From JBBSMX01 sp038232935 (GTDB lineage Bacteria; Bacteroidota; Rhodothermia; Rhodothermales; JANQRZ01), in contig JBBSMX010000104.1 of NCBI GenBank assembly GCA_038232935.1, positions 1-14,947 on the forward strand: DNA of 14,947 nucleotides. The letters are read 5' to 3'. The notes beneath the pieces were generated by a model that searched no databases, was not told the DNA's origin, and saw only the letters and a program-made list of their open reading frames with translations. Below, one piece after another: positions 1 through 7,480 of the stretch. Each line of letters begins with the position of its first letter. Position 1 is the first letter of the stretch. Both the position numbers and the translations under genes were made by a program.

Positions 1-981
1 CCCGCCCACATCGCGCTCACCGACAGCACGACGATGGGGCTCGGCCTCGTCTACGGCGCACTCCAGCATGGCCCCGACCACGAGATCCTCACCACACCAC
101 ACGACCATTATTCCACCTTCGAAGCCCTTCGCCTCCGCGCCAAGCGGACGGGCGCCACGGTCCGCCGCGTCGCCCTCTACGACGACCCCGCGGAGACCTC
201 GGTGGACGAGGTGGTCTCCCGGATGCGAGATGCCATCACCGACCGGACGCGGGTGCTCGCCGTCACCTGGGTGCATTCTTCGACGGGCGTGAAGCTGCCC
301 ATCGCGGCGATGGCCGAGGCACTCCGCACCGTCAACGCCGGCCGAGACGCCACCGACCGCGTGCTCTTCTGCGTGGACGGCGTCCACGGCTTCGGCATCG
401 ACGACGTGACGGCGGACAGCCTCGGCTGCGACTTCTTCATGGCGGGGACGCACAAGTGGCTGTTCGGTCCGCGCGGGACGGGAATCGTCTACGGACGTCC
501 CGAGGCGTGGGAGTCGCTCGACCTCGTCATCCCGAACTTCGGGCCGTGGGTGGGGATATGGATTGGGGCGCTCCCGCCGGACACGCCGCTCGTGACGCCG
601 GGCAACAGGTTCAGCCCCGGCGGCTTCCACTCGTTCGAGCACCGGTGGGCGCTCGGCGAGGCGTTCCGGTTTCACCTCGCCCTCGGGAAGGCGCGCGTGC
701 AGGAGCGGATCCACGGGCTCAACACGATCGCGAAGGAAGCGCTCGCGGCCATGCCGGCCGTTCGCCTCTACACCCCGATGAGCCCGACTCTCTCCGCCGG
801 GATCATTTGCTTCGAGGTCGCCGGGCACACACCGAACGAGGTGGTGGCACACCTCCACGAGCGGGGGATCACCGGCAGTTCGAGTCCCTACCCTGTCTCC
901 TACGCCCGGATCGCCCCGAGCCTGCTCAACAACGAAGACGAGGTGGAACGCACGGTCGCTGCCATCGCAGAACTGGGATAG
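1..981 (+). CDS. Class V aminotransferase-fold PLP enzyme, 5' truncated by window edge
   Basis: The frame is open from base 1 (PAHIALTDSTTMGLGLVYG) and the ATG at 34 lies inside the conserved substrate/PLP-phosphate loop, so the true start is upstream of the window; 326 residues are visible. The fold is that of the class V aminotransferase / cysteine desulfurase / isopenicillin-N-epimerase-like family. The visible PLP site contains Asp126 in VDGVHGFG (expected to pair with the pyridine nitrogen, counting from the first visible codon) and the Schiff-base Lys152 in AGTHKWLFGPRGTG. A C-terminal small domain follows and ends with the usual 'R.APSLLNNEDEVER' type helix. Family members catalyse desulfuration, epimerisation, deacetylation or transamination, and the substrate cannot be read from the sequence. 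No SufS/IscS-type active-site cysteine loop is visible, so a housekeeping cysteine desulfurase is less likely. It is separated from the next gene by a promoter and attenuator and looks like the end of a separate transcription unit. Confidence 0.9.
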   Translation, partial: PAHIALTDSTTMGLGLVYGALQHGPDHEILTTPHDHYSTFEALRLRAKRTGATVRRVALYDDPAETSVDEVVSRMRDAITDRTRVLAVTWVHSSTGVKLPIAAMAEALRTVNAGRDATDRVLFCVDGVHGFGIDDVTADSLGCDFFMAGTHKWLFGPRGTGIVYGRPEAWESLDLVIPNFGPWVGIWIGALPPDTPLVTPGNRFSPGGFHSFEHRWALGEAFRFHLALGKARVQERIHGLNTIAKEALAAMPAVRLYTPMSPTLSAGIICFEVAGHTPNEVVAHLHERGITGSSSPYPVSYARIAPSLLNNEDEVERTVAAIAELG

Positions 982-1064
982 CCCGAATCTCTTGTCGGTC
1001 GTGTGGGATATGCGCTCGTGTACCTCTCGGGGTGCCTTCTCCTTGGTTAGCCCAGTGATGGCGC

Positions 1065-1093
1065 TTGACTCCTCCCATCCGGTTTCCTATCCT
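1065..1093 (+). promoter_or_regulatory. Candidate promoter of the asn leader-asnB-tgt unit
   Basis: TTGACT at 1065-1070 and TATCCT at 1088-1093 are separated by exactly 17 nt, matching 5/6 and 4/6 of the general housekeeping sigma consensus. Transcription would begin near 1100, about 20 nt before the leader ATG at 1121. Bacteroidota often use TTTG / TAnnTTTG boxes instead, and that motif is not clearly present here, so the assignment rests on spacing and position. Confidence 0.45.
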
Positions 1094-1120
1094 GAGGATG
1101 ACTCACGCCTCGCGGCCTCC

Positions 1121-1204
1121 ATGTTTACGTCGTCGTACAACCTCAACGCGAATCCGAATCCGACCTCCAGAAGGAGTCGCGGATCCCGGTACTCGTCGAG
1201 ATAG
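1121..1204 (+). CDS. Asn-rich leader peptide of asnB attenuator
   Basis: A 27-codon ORF starts at ATG 1121 and stops with TAG at 1202-1204. Its core reads YNLNANPNP: Asn codons lie at 1139 (AAC), 1145 (AAC), 1151 (AAT) and 1157 (AAT), four of seven consecutive codons, followed by AGA AGG. Asparagine is otherwise scarce in the GC-rich proteins here. The ORF sits between a promoter-like element and an intrinsic terminator that directly precedes asnB. By analogy with his, trp, leu and thr leader peptides, the product would have no function of its own; ribosome progress over the Asn codons would report the level of charged tRNA-Asn. The in-frame reading extends upstream (alternative ATGs at 1010 and 1058), but a start downstream of the predicted transcript start favours 1121. 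No strong Shine-Dalgarno sequence is seen, which is common in this phylum. Confidence 0.72.
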   Translation: MFTSSYNLNANPNPTSRRSRGSRYSSR

Positions 1205-1238
1205 ACGAAACTCACCCCCGGCATTCCAAGCGGCTCCT
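1158..1238 (+). promoter_or_regulatory. Attenuator: pause hairpin and alternative antiterminator
   Basis: Two mutually exclusive pairings can be drawn. (a) A hairpin over the last Asn codon: ATCCG (1158-1162) with CGGAT (1180-1184) outside and CTCC (1165-1168) with GGAG (1173-1176) inside, loop AGAA; in another register CGA (1161-1163) pairs with TCG (1177-1179). (b) AGGAGTCGC (1172-1180) with GCGGCTCCT (1230-1238), nine consecutive pairs including one G.U, which captures the 5' arm of the terminator. A ribosome stalled on the Asn codons would cover the 5' arm of (a), allowing (b) and readthrough into asnB. A ribosome that reaches the stop at 1202 would leave (a) and the terminator to form. 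The pairings are seen in the sequence; the mechanism is inferred from the classical attenuator model. Confidence 0.65.
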
Positions 1239-1263
1239 CCAGTGCGGAGGGGCCGCTTTTTTT
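1229..1263 (+). terminator. Intrinsic terminator 19 nt upstream of asnB (attenuator)
   Basis: AGCGGCTCCTCC (1229-1240) pairs with GGAGGGGCCGCT (1246-1257) over 12 bp with one G.U, loop AGTGC, followed by seven T residues (1257-1263). This is a very strong Rho-independent terminator. It lies 19 nt before the asnB ATG and about 250 nt after the aminotransferase stop, downstream of a separate promoter and leader ORF, so it is best read as the switchable terminator of an attenuator and not simply the end of the upstream gene. Confidence 0.9.
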
Positions 1264-1282
1264 GCTTTATCCCTATTTCTCT

Positions 1283-2953
1283 ATGTGCTCGATCCTCGGC
1301 ATCCTCGAACCTCACGGCGACGCGAAGGACCTCCGCGCCACCGCCCTCCGGCTCTCCAAGCTCCAGCGCCACCGCGGGCCGGACTGGTCCGGCATCTACG
1401 AATCGGACCGCGCGATCCTCGCCCACGAGCGCCTCGCGATTGTGGATGTGCTGCACGGCGCGCAGCCGCTGATGAACGAGACCGGCTCGCAGGCGCTCGC
1501 CGTCAACGGCGAGATCTACAACCACCGCGCCCTGCGCGCTGACCTCGCGGAGCCGTACCCGTTCGAGACCGACTCCGACTGCGAGGTCCTCCTCCCGCTC
1601 TACCGCGACCACGGGGCCGACTTCCTCGACCGGCTCGTCGACATCTTCGCCTTCGTGCTCTACGACGCCGACCGCGACCGCTACCTCATCGCGCGCGACC
1701 CCTACGGCGTGATGCCGCTCTACACCGGCCGCGACGAACACGGGACGCTCTACGTAGCCTCGGAGATGAAGGCGCTCGCACCAGTGTGCAAGCAGATCGA
1801 CGAGTTCCCGCCCGGCCACGTGTGGGACAGCGAGGTCGGCGAGCCCCGCCGCTATTACACCCGCGACTGGTGGAATTACGAGTCCGTCGCCGACAACGAG
1901 GCCGATCCTGCCGAACTCCGCGCTGCCCTCGAGGCCGCGGTGAAGCGCCAACTTATGACGGACGTGCCTTACGGCGTCCTCCTCTCCGGCGGGCTCGACT
2001 CCTCGATCATCGCCGCGACGGCCAAGACCTTCGCCGCCCGCCGCGTCGAGGACGGCGACGAGACGGAGGCGTGGTGGCCCCACCTCCACTCGTTCGCGAT
2101 TGGGCTCGACGGTAGCCCGGACCTAGCTGCCGCGCGCGAGGTCGCCCGGCACATCGGGTCGGAGCACCACGAGCTGCACTTCACGGTTCAGGAAGGGCTC
2201 GACGCACTCCCGGACGTGATCTACCACCTCGAAACCTACGACGTCACGACCGTCCGCGCCGCCACGCCGATGTACCTCATGGCCCGGCGCATCCGCGCGA
2301 TGGGCATAAAAATGGTTCTCTCCGGCGAAGGGGCCGACGAGATCTTCGGCGGCTACCTCTACTTCCACAAAGCCCCCGACGCCCGCGCCTTCCACGAAGA
2401 GACCGTCCGCAAGCTCGACCGGCTTCACTCCTACGACTGCCTCCGCGCCAACAAGTCGATGGCGGCGTGGGGCATCGAAGCCCGCGTCCCCTTCCTCGAC
2501 CAGCAGTTCATCGACGTGGCGATGCGGCTGAACCCGGCGGCGAAGATGGCGACGGACGGGAAGATGGAGAAGCACATCCTGCGCGAGGCGTTCGAAGATG
2601 CGCTCCCCGCGTCGGTCACGTGGCGGCAGAAGGAGCAGTTCTCCGACGGCGTCGGCTACAGTTGGATCGACTCGCTCAAAGCCCACGCCGAGGCGCAGGT
2701 GAGCGACGAGCAGCTCGCTCGCTCCGCCTTCCGCTTCCCGATCAACACGCCCGACACGAAAGAGGCCTACCTCTACCGGACCTTCTTCACCGCGCACTTC
2801 CCGCACGACGCCTGCGCCCGGACCGTGCCCGGCGGCAAGTCCGTCGCGTGCAGCACGCCCGAAGCGATCGCGTGGGACGCCTCGTTCGCCGCCTCCGCCG
2901 ACCCGTCCGGCCGGGCCGTGCGCGGCGTGCACACACAAGCCTACGCCGACTAG
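1283..2953 (+). CDS. asnB: Asparagine synthetase B, glutamine-hydrolysing
   Basis: This enzyme converts aspartate, ATP and glutamine to asparagine, AMP, PPi and glutamate in the cytosol. The start is set at ATG 1283 because it places the Ntn nucleophile at Cys2 (MCSILGIL) after Met removal; a longer reading from TTG 1262 would bury it and would start inside the terminator T-run. The 556 residues match the roughly 554 of enterobacterial AsnB. The N-terminal glutaminase domain (about 1-200) shows HERLAIVD and NGEIYNH (Asn75-Gly76-Glu77). The C-terminal synthetase domain has the pyrophosphate loop SGGLDSS at 235-241, LSGEGADEIFGGY, and GIEARVPFLD. The tail (KSVACST, DPSGRAV) is that of AsnB proper and not of the AsnB-like amidotransferases of surface-polysaccharide clusters. 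It is preceded by an Asn-codon leader and terminator, implying induction when charged tRNA-Asn is low. tgt follows 86 nt downstream. Confidence 0.97.
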   Translation: MCSILGILEPHGDAKDLRATALRLSKLQRHRGPDWSGIYESDRAILAHERLAIVDVLHGAQPLMNETGSQALAVNGEIYNHRALRADLAEPYPFETDSDCEVLLPLYRDHGADFLDRLVDIFAFVLYDADRDRYLIARDPYGVMPLYTGRDEHGTLYVASEMKALAPVCKQIDEFPPGHVWDSEVGEPRRYYTRDWWNYESVADNEADPAELRAALEAAVKRQLMTDVPYGVLLSGGLDSSIIAATAKTFAARRVEDGDETEAWWPHLHSFAIGLDGSPDLAAAREVARHIGSEHHELHFTVQEGLDALPDVIYHLETYDVTTVRAATPMYLMARRIRAMGIKMVLSGEGADEIFGGYLYFHKAPDARAFHEETVRKLDRLHSYDCLRANKSMAAWGIEARVPFLDQQFIDVAMRLNPAAKMATDGKMEKHILREAFEDALPASVTWRQKEQFSDGVGYSWIDSLKAHAEAQVSDEQLARSAFRFPINTPDTKEAYLYRTFFTAHFPHDACARTVPGGKSVACSTPEAIAWDASFAASADPSGRAVRGVHTQAYAD

Positions 2954-3039
2954 ATCGCGCAACTTCCCATGAACGGGCGGCGACGGTGGGAGCAAGCACG
3001 TAGCTTCGACCCCCGCCGTTACACCCTGCCGCCTGACCC

Positions 3040-4170
3040 GTGACGTTCACCCTCCTCCACGAAGACGCCGACACCGACGCCCGCCTCGGCCGAATCGAGA
3101 CCGACCACGGCGCGATCGAGACGCCGGTGTTCATGCCCGTCGGTACGGTCGGCAGCGTGAAGGCGGTGCAGGCGCGCGAGCTGATGGACGACGTCGGCGC
3201 GCAGATCATCCTCGGCAACACGTACCACCTCTACCTCCGCCCCGGCACCGAGGTGCTGGAGGCGGCCGGCGGCCTCCACGCCTTCATGCGCTGGCCCCGC
3301 CCGCTCCTCACGGACTCGGGCGGCTTCCAGGTCTTCTCCCTCTCGGACCGGCGCAAGATCACCGAAGAGGGGGTTCGCTTCCAGAGCCACCTCGACGGCT
3401 CGGCCCACCTCTTCACACCCGAGTCCGTCGTGAACACGCAGCGGTCCATCGGCAGCGACATCATGATGGTGCTCGACGAGTGCCCGGCAGCCGACGTGGA
3501 CGAACGCTACGCCCGCCGTTCCAACGAGCTCACGATCCGCTGGGCGAAGCGCTGCCAGGACCGGCTGCACGCGACCGAGCCGCGCTACGGCCACCACCAG
3601 GCCCTCTTCGCCATCGTACAGGGCGTGACGTATCCCGAGATCCGGCGCGAGTCGGCGCGGCGGTTGGTGGAGATGGACTTCGAGGGCTACGCCATCGGCG
3701 GGCTCTCCGTCGGGGAGTCAGCGCCGCTGATGTACGAGATGGTCGAGGTCGTCGCGCCGCTCCTGCCGCGTGAGAAGCCGCGCTACCTCATGGGCGTCGG
3801 GACGCCGGAGAACCTGCTGGAGAACATCGCGCGCGGCATCGACATGTTCGACTGTGTGATGCCGACGCGGAACGGCCGCAACGGCACGCTCTTCACGACG
3901 GAGGGCGTCGTCAACATCAAGAACGCGCAGTGGAAGGCCCACTTCGAGCCCATCGACCCCGGCCTCGACGCCTACGCGAGCCGGCACTTCACGAAGGCGT
4001 ACCTCCGCCACCTCACGGTTGCAAACGAGATCCTCGGCCTCCAACTGGCCTCGATGCAGAACCTCGCGTTCTACACGTGGCTGATGCGCGAGGCCCGCGC
4101 CGCGATTCGCGACGGCCGCTTCGCCGCGTGGAAGGCGGAGATGCTGCCACGCATCAGCCGCCGCATCTGA
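3040..4170 (+). CDS. tgt: tRNA-guanine(34) transglycosylase (queuosine pathway), zinc site lost
   Basis: Tgt exchanges G34 for preQ1 in tRNAs with GUN anticodons (Asn, Asp, His, Tyr), the committed step that puts queuosine on tRNA. The GTG at 3040 gives 376 residues, the normal bacterial length, beginning MTFTLLHEDADTDARLG. The (beta/alpha)8 barrel shows the general acid Asp92 in LTDSGGFQVFSL, the GGLSVGE preQ1-binding loop, and the nucleophile Asp271 in FDCVMPTRNGRNG. Where characterised Tgts carry the CxCxxC...H structural zinc site, this protein has Leu309, Ala311, Ser314 and Gln340 in DPGLDAYASRHFTKAYLRHL and SMQNLAFY; spacing and surrounding residues are kept, so the site is lost and not misaligned. 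It probably shares a transcript with asnB (no T-tract terminator in the 86-nt spacer), which would place it under the Asn attenuator. Convergent with the next gene. Confidence 0.96.
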   Translation: MTFTLLHEDADTDARLGRIETDHGAIETPVFMPVGTVGSVKAVQARELMDDVGAQIILGNTYHLYLRPGTEVLEAAGGLHAFMRWPRPLLTDSGGFQVFSLSDRRKITEEGVRFQSHLDGSAHLFTPESVVNTQRSIGSDIMMVLDECPAADVDERYARRSNELTIRWAKRCQDRLHATEPRYGHHQALFAIVQGVTYPEIRRESARRLVEMDFEGYAIGGLSVGESAPLMYEMVEVVAPLLPREKPRYLMGVGTPENLLENIARGIDMFDCVMPTRNGRNGTLFTTEGVVNIKNAQWKAHFEPIDPGLDAYASRHFTKAYLRHLTVANEILGLQLASMQNLAFYTWLMREARAAIRDGRFAAWKAEMLPRISRRI

Positions 4171-4171
4171 A

Positions 4172-4212
4172 AGGAAAAGAACGAGCGGAAGAGGATGGCT
4201 CCCCTTCCGCTC
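4172..4212 (-). terminator. Hairpin terminator between convergent tgt and secreted-protein gene
   Basis: GAGCGGAAG (4183-4191) pairs perfectly with CTTCCGCTC (4204-4212); two further G-C pairs (4193-4194 with 4201-4202) extend the stem past one A/C mismatch, loop about 6 nt. Read on the minus strand, the stem is followed by a T-rich tract (complement of 4172-4182, TTCTTTTCCTT), so it fits a Rho-independent terminator for the gene ending at 4238. In the plus direction the following sequence is not T-rich, so tgt would use it only weakly. Confidence 0.6.
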
Positions 4213-4237
4213 ACCTCTGCTTTCGGCCCTTCTGCTT

Positions 4238-7200
4238 CTACCGCACCGCCGTCATCCGGCCGGTCTCGACGACGGTCTCGGTCGGCATCTCCGCCGTGAG
4301 ACGGTAGAGGTACGAACCCGAAGGCAGGACCGCGTCGAGCACGAGCGTGCGGCCCGCCCCGGCTGAGATTGGCTGCGGCGCGACCTCCAACACCTGCCGC
4401 CCGAGCACGTCGTAGACCTCGACGCTCACCTGCGCGTCGGCAGGGAGATCGTAGCGTAGCGTCGTCGTCGTGGCGAACGGGTTCGGATAGTTGCCGTCGA
4501 GCGCGAAGGCCGTGGGCACCACGCCGCTCTCCGTGTTCGGCAGAACAGAGGGGTTGATGAAATCCGCTGTCCCATCCGCAAACACGACGAGGAGTCCGAA
4601 GGCGGGTGCGTCACCGGGTTGGGCTCTTGGATCAAGGAAGCCGGAGGCGAGGATCGTCCCCGCTTCGTCAACGCGGTCGGGAAAACTGAAGAAGAAGATG
4701 TTTTCGTTACCTCCCCTGTCAGCGGGTGTAACCCCGAGTTCGGTATCCGGCGCGATCGGCCGATAGCCGGTGATTTCACCGTAGGAAACATCGTCGTACA
4801 GCACCGTCTCGTCATTGCGGACGACGATCATCGATGCGTCCGGCGTACTGTGGACGAAGTTGAAGTCCGAAATCGTATCGTCCGTCGGGGAGAAGGTCAT
4901 CGCCGCGTCGTTGACGAGGAGCGTGAACGAGATGTCCTCGCCGTCCGGGTTCGGCTCGAAGTCGCCCTCGCCGACGCCCGTAGCGATGAGCTGGTACGTG
5001 GCGGCAGGATCGAATGTATACGTTTCCGTAAAGATGGCGTCGTCCGCGCTCTCCGAATCGCCCGGTGCCACCGCGACCTCAATCTCGACGCCAGACGGAA
5101 AACTGTCAAAGGGCGTCGCCGTGCGGAAGGCGAGGTCGTCGAGCGCTAGCTCTCCGCCGAAGTAGACGTCTACTTCGGCGAGGGCCGGGTCGGGCGCGTT
5201 GTGGATGATCTGGACGGGCACCGTCACGACCTCCTGTGCCTCAATGTCGTCCTCCTGCACCGGATTGAGCTGGTAGCCTGCGGCCGGATCATCGGAACTG
5301 AACTGCCCGAGGACGCCGGTGAAGGTGGCGAGCGCATCGGGGATAGGCGTGCCGTCGATGGCCGTGTCGTCCGCGTTTGGAATGCGGAGCGTGACGGAGC
5401 CGTCGTCGAGCGTCGCGTCCGAAATCTGGTACGTCGTGGCGGGCTGGAAGACATCGTCCCCGATATCCTCGATAGCGAACTCCTCGACCGCGATCAGCTC
5501 GCTCTCGTAGGCTTCGCCGTCGGCCGCAATCTCGGCGAGCGTCACGGTCTGCGGCTCGGGCACGTCGGTCGTGCCGAGGACCTCGTAGCTCTGGAGGTCG
5601 CCCGCGTTGATCTGCTTGAGCTGGTTGAACTCGCTCGTCGTCCCGGTGACGCGGAGGACCGTGCCGGGTGCAATCGTGCCGTCGGCCACGTCGTCGAAGA
5701 AGGCCCCGCTGGTCTGGCGGATCGTGATGCCGCCGGTCTCGTCCTGCATCCGGGTGAACGCCCCCATCGCGCGCGTCACGACGCCCTCGATCCGGACGGG
5801 CGAGCCGTTCGGGAGCGACCGCGCCCCGGCGATGTCGACGATGTAAGGCAGGAGGAACGAGGTCCCGTCCGGCAGCACGACCAGCAGCCCGACGAAGGGA
5901 CCGTTCTGGTCGTTCTCCGGCGTGAGGAAGCCGGAGGCGAGGACGGTGGCGGCCTGACCGCCGAGCCCGCTCACGTCCGCGAAGACGGTGCCGTACACGG
6001 TGCTCCCGTCGCCCGAGGTAAACTCGACGATGTACGCATCGGGCGGCACGTTGACGTACTCGCCGATGTCGCCGTAGATCGCGTCGTCCACGATCAGCGT
6101 TCCGGTGCCGGTCTCGAGCACATCCACGGCGGGCGCGTCCGTCGAGCCTTGCACGCCGATGAGTTGCACGATCCCAGGAATGGTCGAGGCTTCGCGCGCG
6201 CCAGCATTCACGAAGAGCGTGGCCGCGATGTCCTGCCCGCTCGGGTTCGGCTCGAACTGGCTCGGGTCGATGACGCCGCTGGCGATGAGTTGGTACGTCT
6301 GGCCGGACACTATGGTCACCATCTCGTCGATGATGACGACGCCGAGATCCTCTTCGTCGGTGACGATGACCTGGTAGGTGCCGGGTGCGAGGTCGAAGAA
6401 CGGCGTGGCGCTGCGGAACGGCACGTCGTCGAACAGGGCCCCGTCGCCGCCTTTGCCGACATCCACGATGGAGATGTCCACGAACTCGGCGGCCGGGTCA
6501 GGCGCGTTGTGGATCACCTGCACGCGCGCCGGGTCGGGCACCTCGCCGTCTTCGATGGTAAGGGTGAAGGTGGAGGGCGTGCCGAGCACGGCGATGCCCC
6601 CGGCGATGAAGAGGTCGAAGACCGCCGTCTCGTCGCCCTCAATGGCCTCGTCCGACGTCGTACTCACGATGACGGACTGCTGCTCGTTGTCGGCGGTACC
6701 GTCGAAGGTGACCTGCAGGGGGTCCACGCTGAAATCGCTCGCACTGGCCGTGCTCGCGTCCTCGTCGAACGTGACGGTGACGGTGACGGGGTTGCCGTCG
6801 GGCGTGTCGTTCGGGAAGTCGAGGGCGATGGTAAGCGTAGCGTCGCTGCCCTCGGCCACGGTGCCCTCGGCGGCCGTAAACGTGACAACGGGCGTGGGGC
6901 TGGCTTCCACTGTCTGGCCTTCGTTGACACTGCTGAACGAGGCGGCGGCCGGGCCCGTCCACGTGAAGTCCGCGTACGCGCTGCCGGTGCCGGTGAGTTG
7001 GAGCGACTGCCCGAGGGGCGTGTCACCCAGCTCCATCACGCCGATGTCGGTGGAGGTTATGCCGTCGGCCGGGCCGCCTACTCCCGCGAACGAGCCCTCG
7101 TACGAGAGGAACTGGCCGGGGACGAGCGTGCCGCCCTCGGCGAGGGCGAGGCCGTCCGGCGACCCATTCTGGATGCCGGCGATGGCGAGGGAGTAGACCG

Positions 7201-7480
7201 TGAAGCCGTTCTCGGAAGCCCCGGCTGCGAACGTGCCGAGGTCGATGGGGCCGCCATAGACGGCCCCGCTGCTGCCGTTGTAGAGGTAGAGGTCGAAGTC
7301 GGCCGGATCGGCGGAGCTGGGGAGGACGACTTCGACGGCTTCCCCGTCGTCCGCACCGTCGTTGTCGTAGTGGACCTCGTTGATCCACTGCGCTCGGGCA
7401 GTGCCCGTGAGGAAGAGGGCGAGCGCGAAGGCGAAGCGCAGCGCACGCGCGAGCCGGCTTGACGTGGTTGCAAGAGACAT
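4238..7480 (-). CDS. Secreted multidomain surface protein with T9SS sorting domain (DUF4397, Calx-beta)
   Basis: This is a 1080-residue exported protein. Residues 1-30 form a signal peptide with a hydrophobic core (LRFAFALALFLTG) and a cleavage site after ARA. Next come a lamin-tail-like beta domain (about 31-175, starting WINEVHYDNDGADDGEAVEV), a Calx-beta-like domain (about 195-310), a DUF4397 block (about 318-545, RVQVIHNAPDPA), a central OB-fold-like domain (about 550-750, RIEGVVTRAMGAFTRMQDE) and a second DUF4397 block (about 755-985, VQIIHNAPDPA). The end (about 993-1080: GNYPNPF, RYDLP, VYDVLGRQV, LPSGSYLYRL) is a type A C-terminal domain recognised by the type IX secretion system, which would export it across the outer membrane and anchor it on the surface. 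The composition is strongly acidic (many Asp/Glu), with few basic residues outside the ends. No catalytic site is recognised; an adhesin or structural role is a guess. The start at 7480 is fixed by the signal peptide. Divergent from ispH. Confidence 0.92.
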   Translation of the reverse strand: MSLATTSSRLARALRFAFALALFLTGTARAQWINEVHYDNDGADDGEAVEVVLPSSADPADFDLYLYNGSSGAVYGGPIDLGTFAAGASENGFTVYSLAIAGIQNGSPDGLALAEGGTLVPGQFLSYEGSFAGVGGPADGITSTDIGVMELGDTPLGQSLQLTGTGSAYADFTWTGPAAASFSSVNEGQTVEASPTPVVTFTAAEGTVAEGSDATLTIALDFPNDTPDGNPVTVTVTFDEDASTASASDFSVDPLQVTFDGTADNEQQSVIVSTTSDEAIEGDETAVFDLFIAGGIAVLGTPSTFTLTIEDGEVPDPARVQVIHNAPDPAAEFVDISIVDVGKGGDGALFDDVPFRSATPFFDLAPGTYQVIVTDEEDLGVVIIDEMVTIVSGQTYQLIASGVIDPSQFEPNPSGQDIAATLFVNAGAREASTIPGIVQLIGVQGSTDAPAVDVLETGTGTLIVDDAIYGDIGEYVNVPPDAYIVEFTSGDGSTVYGTVFADVSGLGGQAATVLASGFLTPENDQNGPFVGLLVVLPDGTSFLLPYIVDIAGARSLPNGSPVRIEGVVTRAMGAFTRMQDETGGITIRQTSGAFFDDVADGTIAPGTVLRVTGTTSEFNQLKQINAGDLQSYEVLGTTDVPEPQTVTLAEIAADGEAYESELIAVEEFAIEDIGDDVFQPATTYQISDATLDDGSVTLRIPNADDTAIDGTPIPDALATFTGVLGQFSSDDPAAGYQLNPVQEDDIEAQEVVTVPVQIIHNAPDPALAEVDVYFGGELALDDLAFRTATPFDSFPSGVEIEVAVAPGDSESADDAIFTETYTFDPAATYQLIATGVGEGDFEPNPDGEDISFTLLVNDAAMTFSPTDDTISDFNFVHSTPDASMIVVRNDETVLYDDVSYGEITGYRPIAPDTELGVTPADRGGNENIFFFSFPDRVDEAGTILASGFLDPRAQPGDAPAFGLLVVFADGTADFINPSVLPNTESGVVPTAFALDGNYPNPFATTTTLRYDLPADAQVSVEVYDVLGRQVLEVAPQPISAGAGRTLVLDAVLPSGSYLYRLTAEMPTETVVETGRMTAVR

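Noticed and set aside
1098..1283. T-box riboswitch upstream of asnB
   Set aside because: No T-box antiterminator consensus or specifier-loop architecture is seen; the region instead contains a translatable Asn-rich ORF and simple competing hairpins.
1103..2089. 328-codon minus-strand frame covering the asnB leader
   Set aside because: Antisense shadow across spacer and asnB with Val/Gly/Arg-rich composition and no motif.
2983..3019. Hairpin between asnB and tgt (2983-2990 with 3012-3019)
   Set aside because: The stem is 8 bp with one G.U and a 21-nt loop, and no T-tract follows, so it is not called as a terminator; it does not argue against co-transcription.
5201..7462. 753-codon open frame on the plus strand opposite the T9SS protein gene
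   Set aside because: It is a high-GC antisense shadow: low-complexity Arg/Gly/Asp/Val composition, no domain, and the opposite strand encodes a protein with signal peptide and clear domains.
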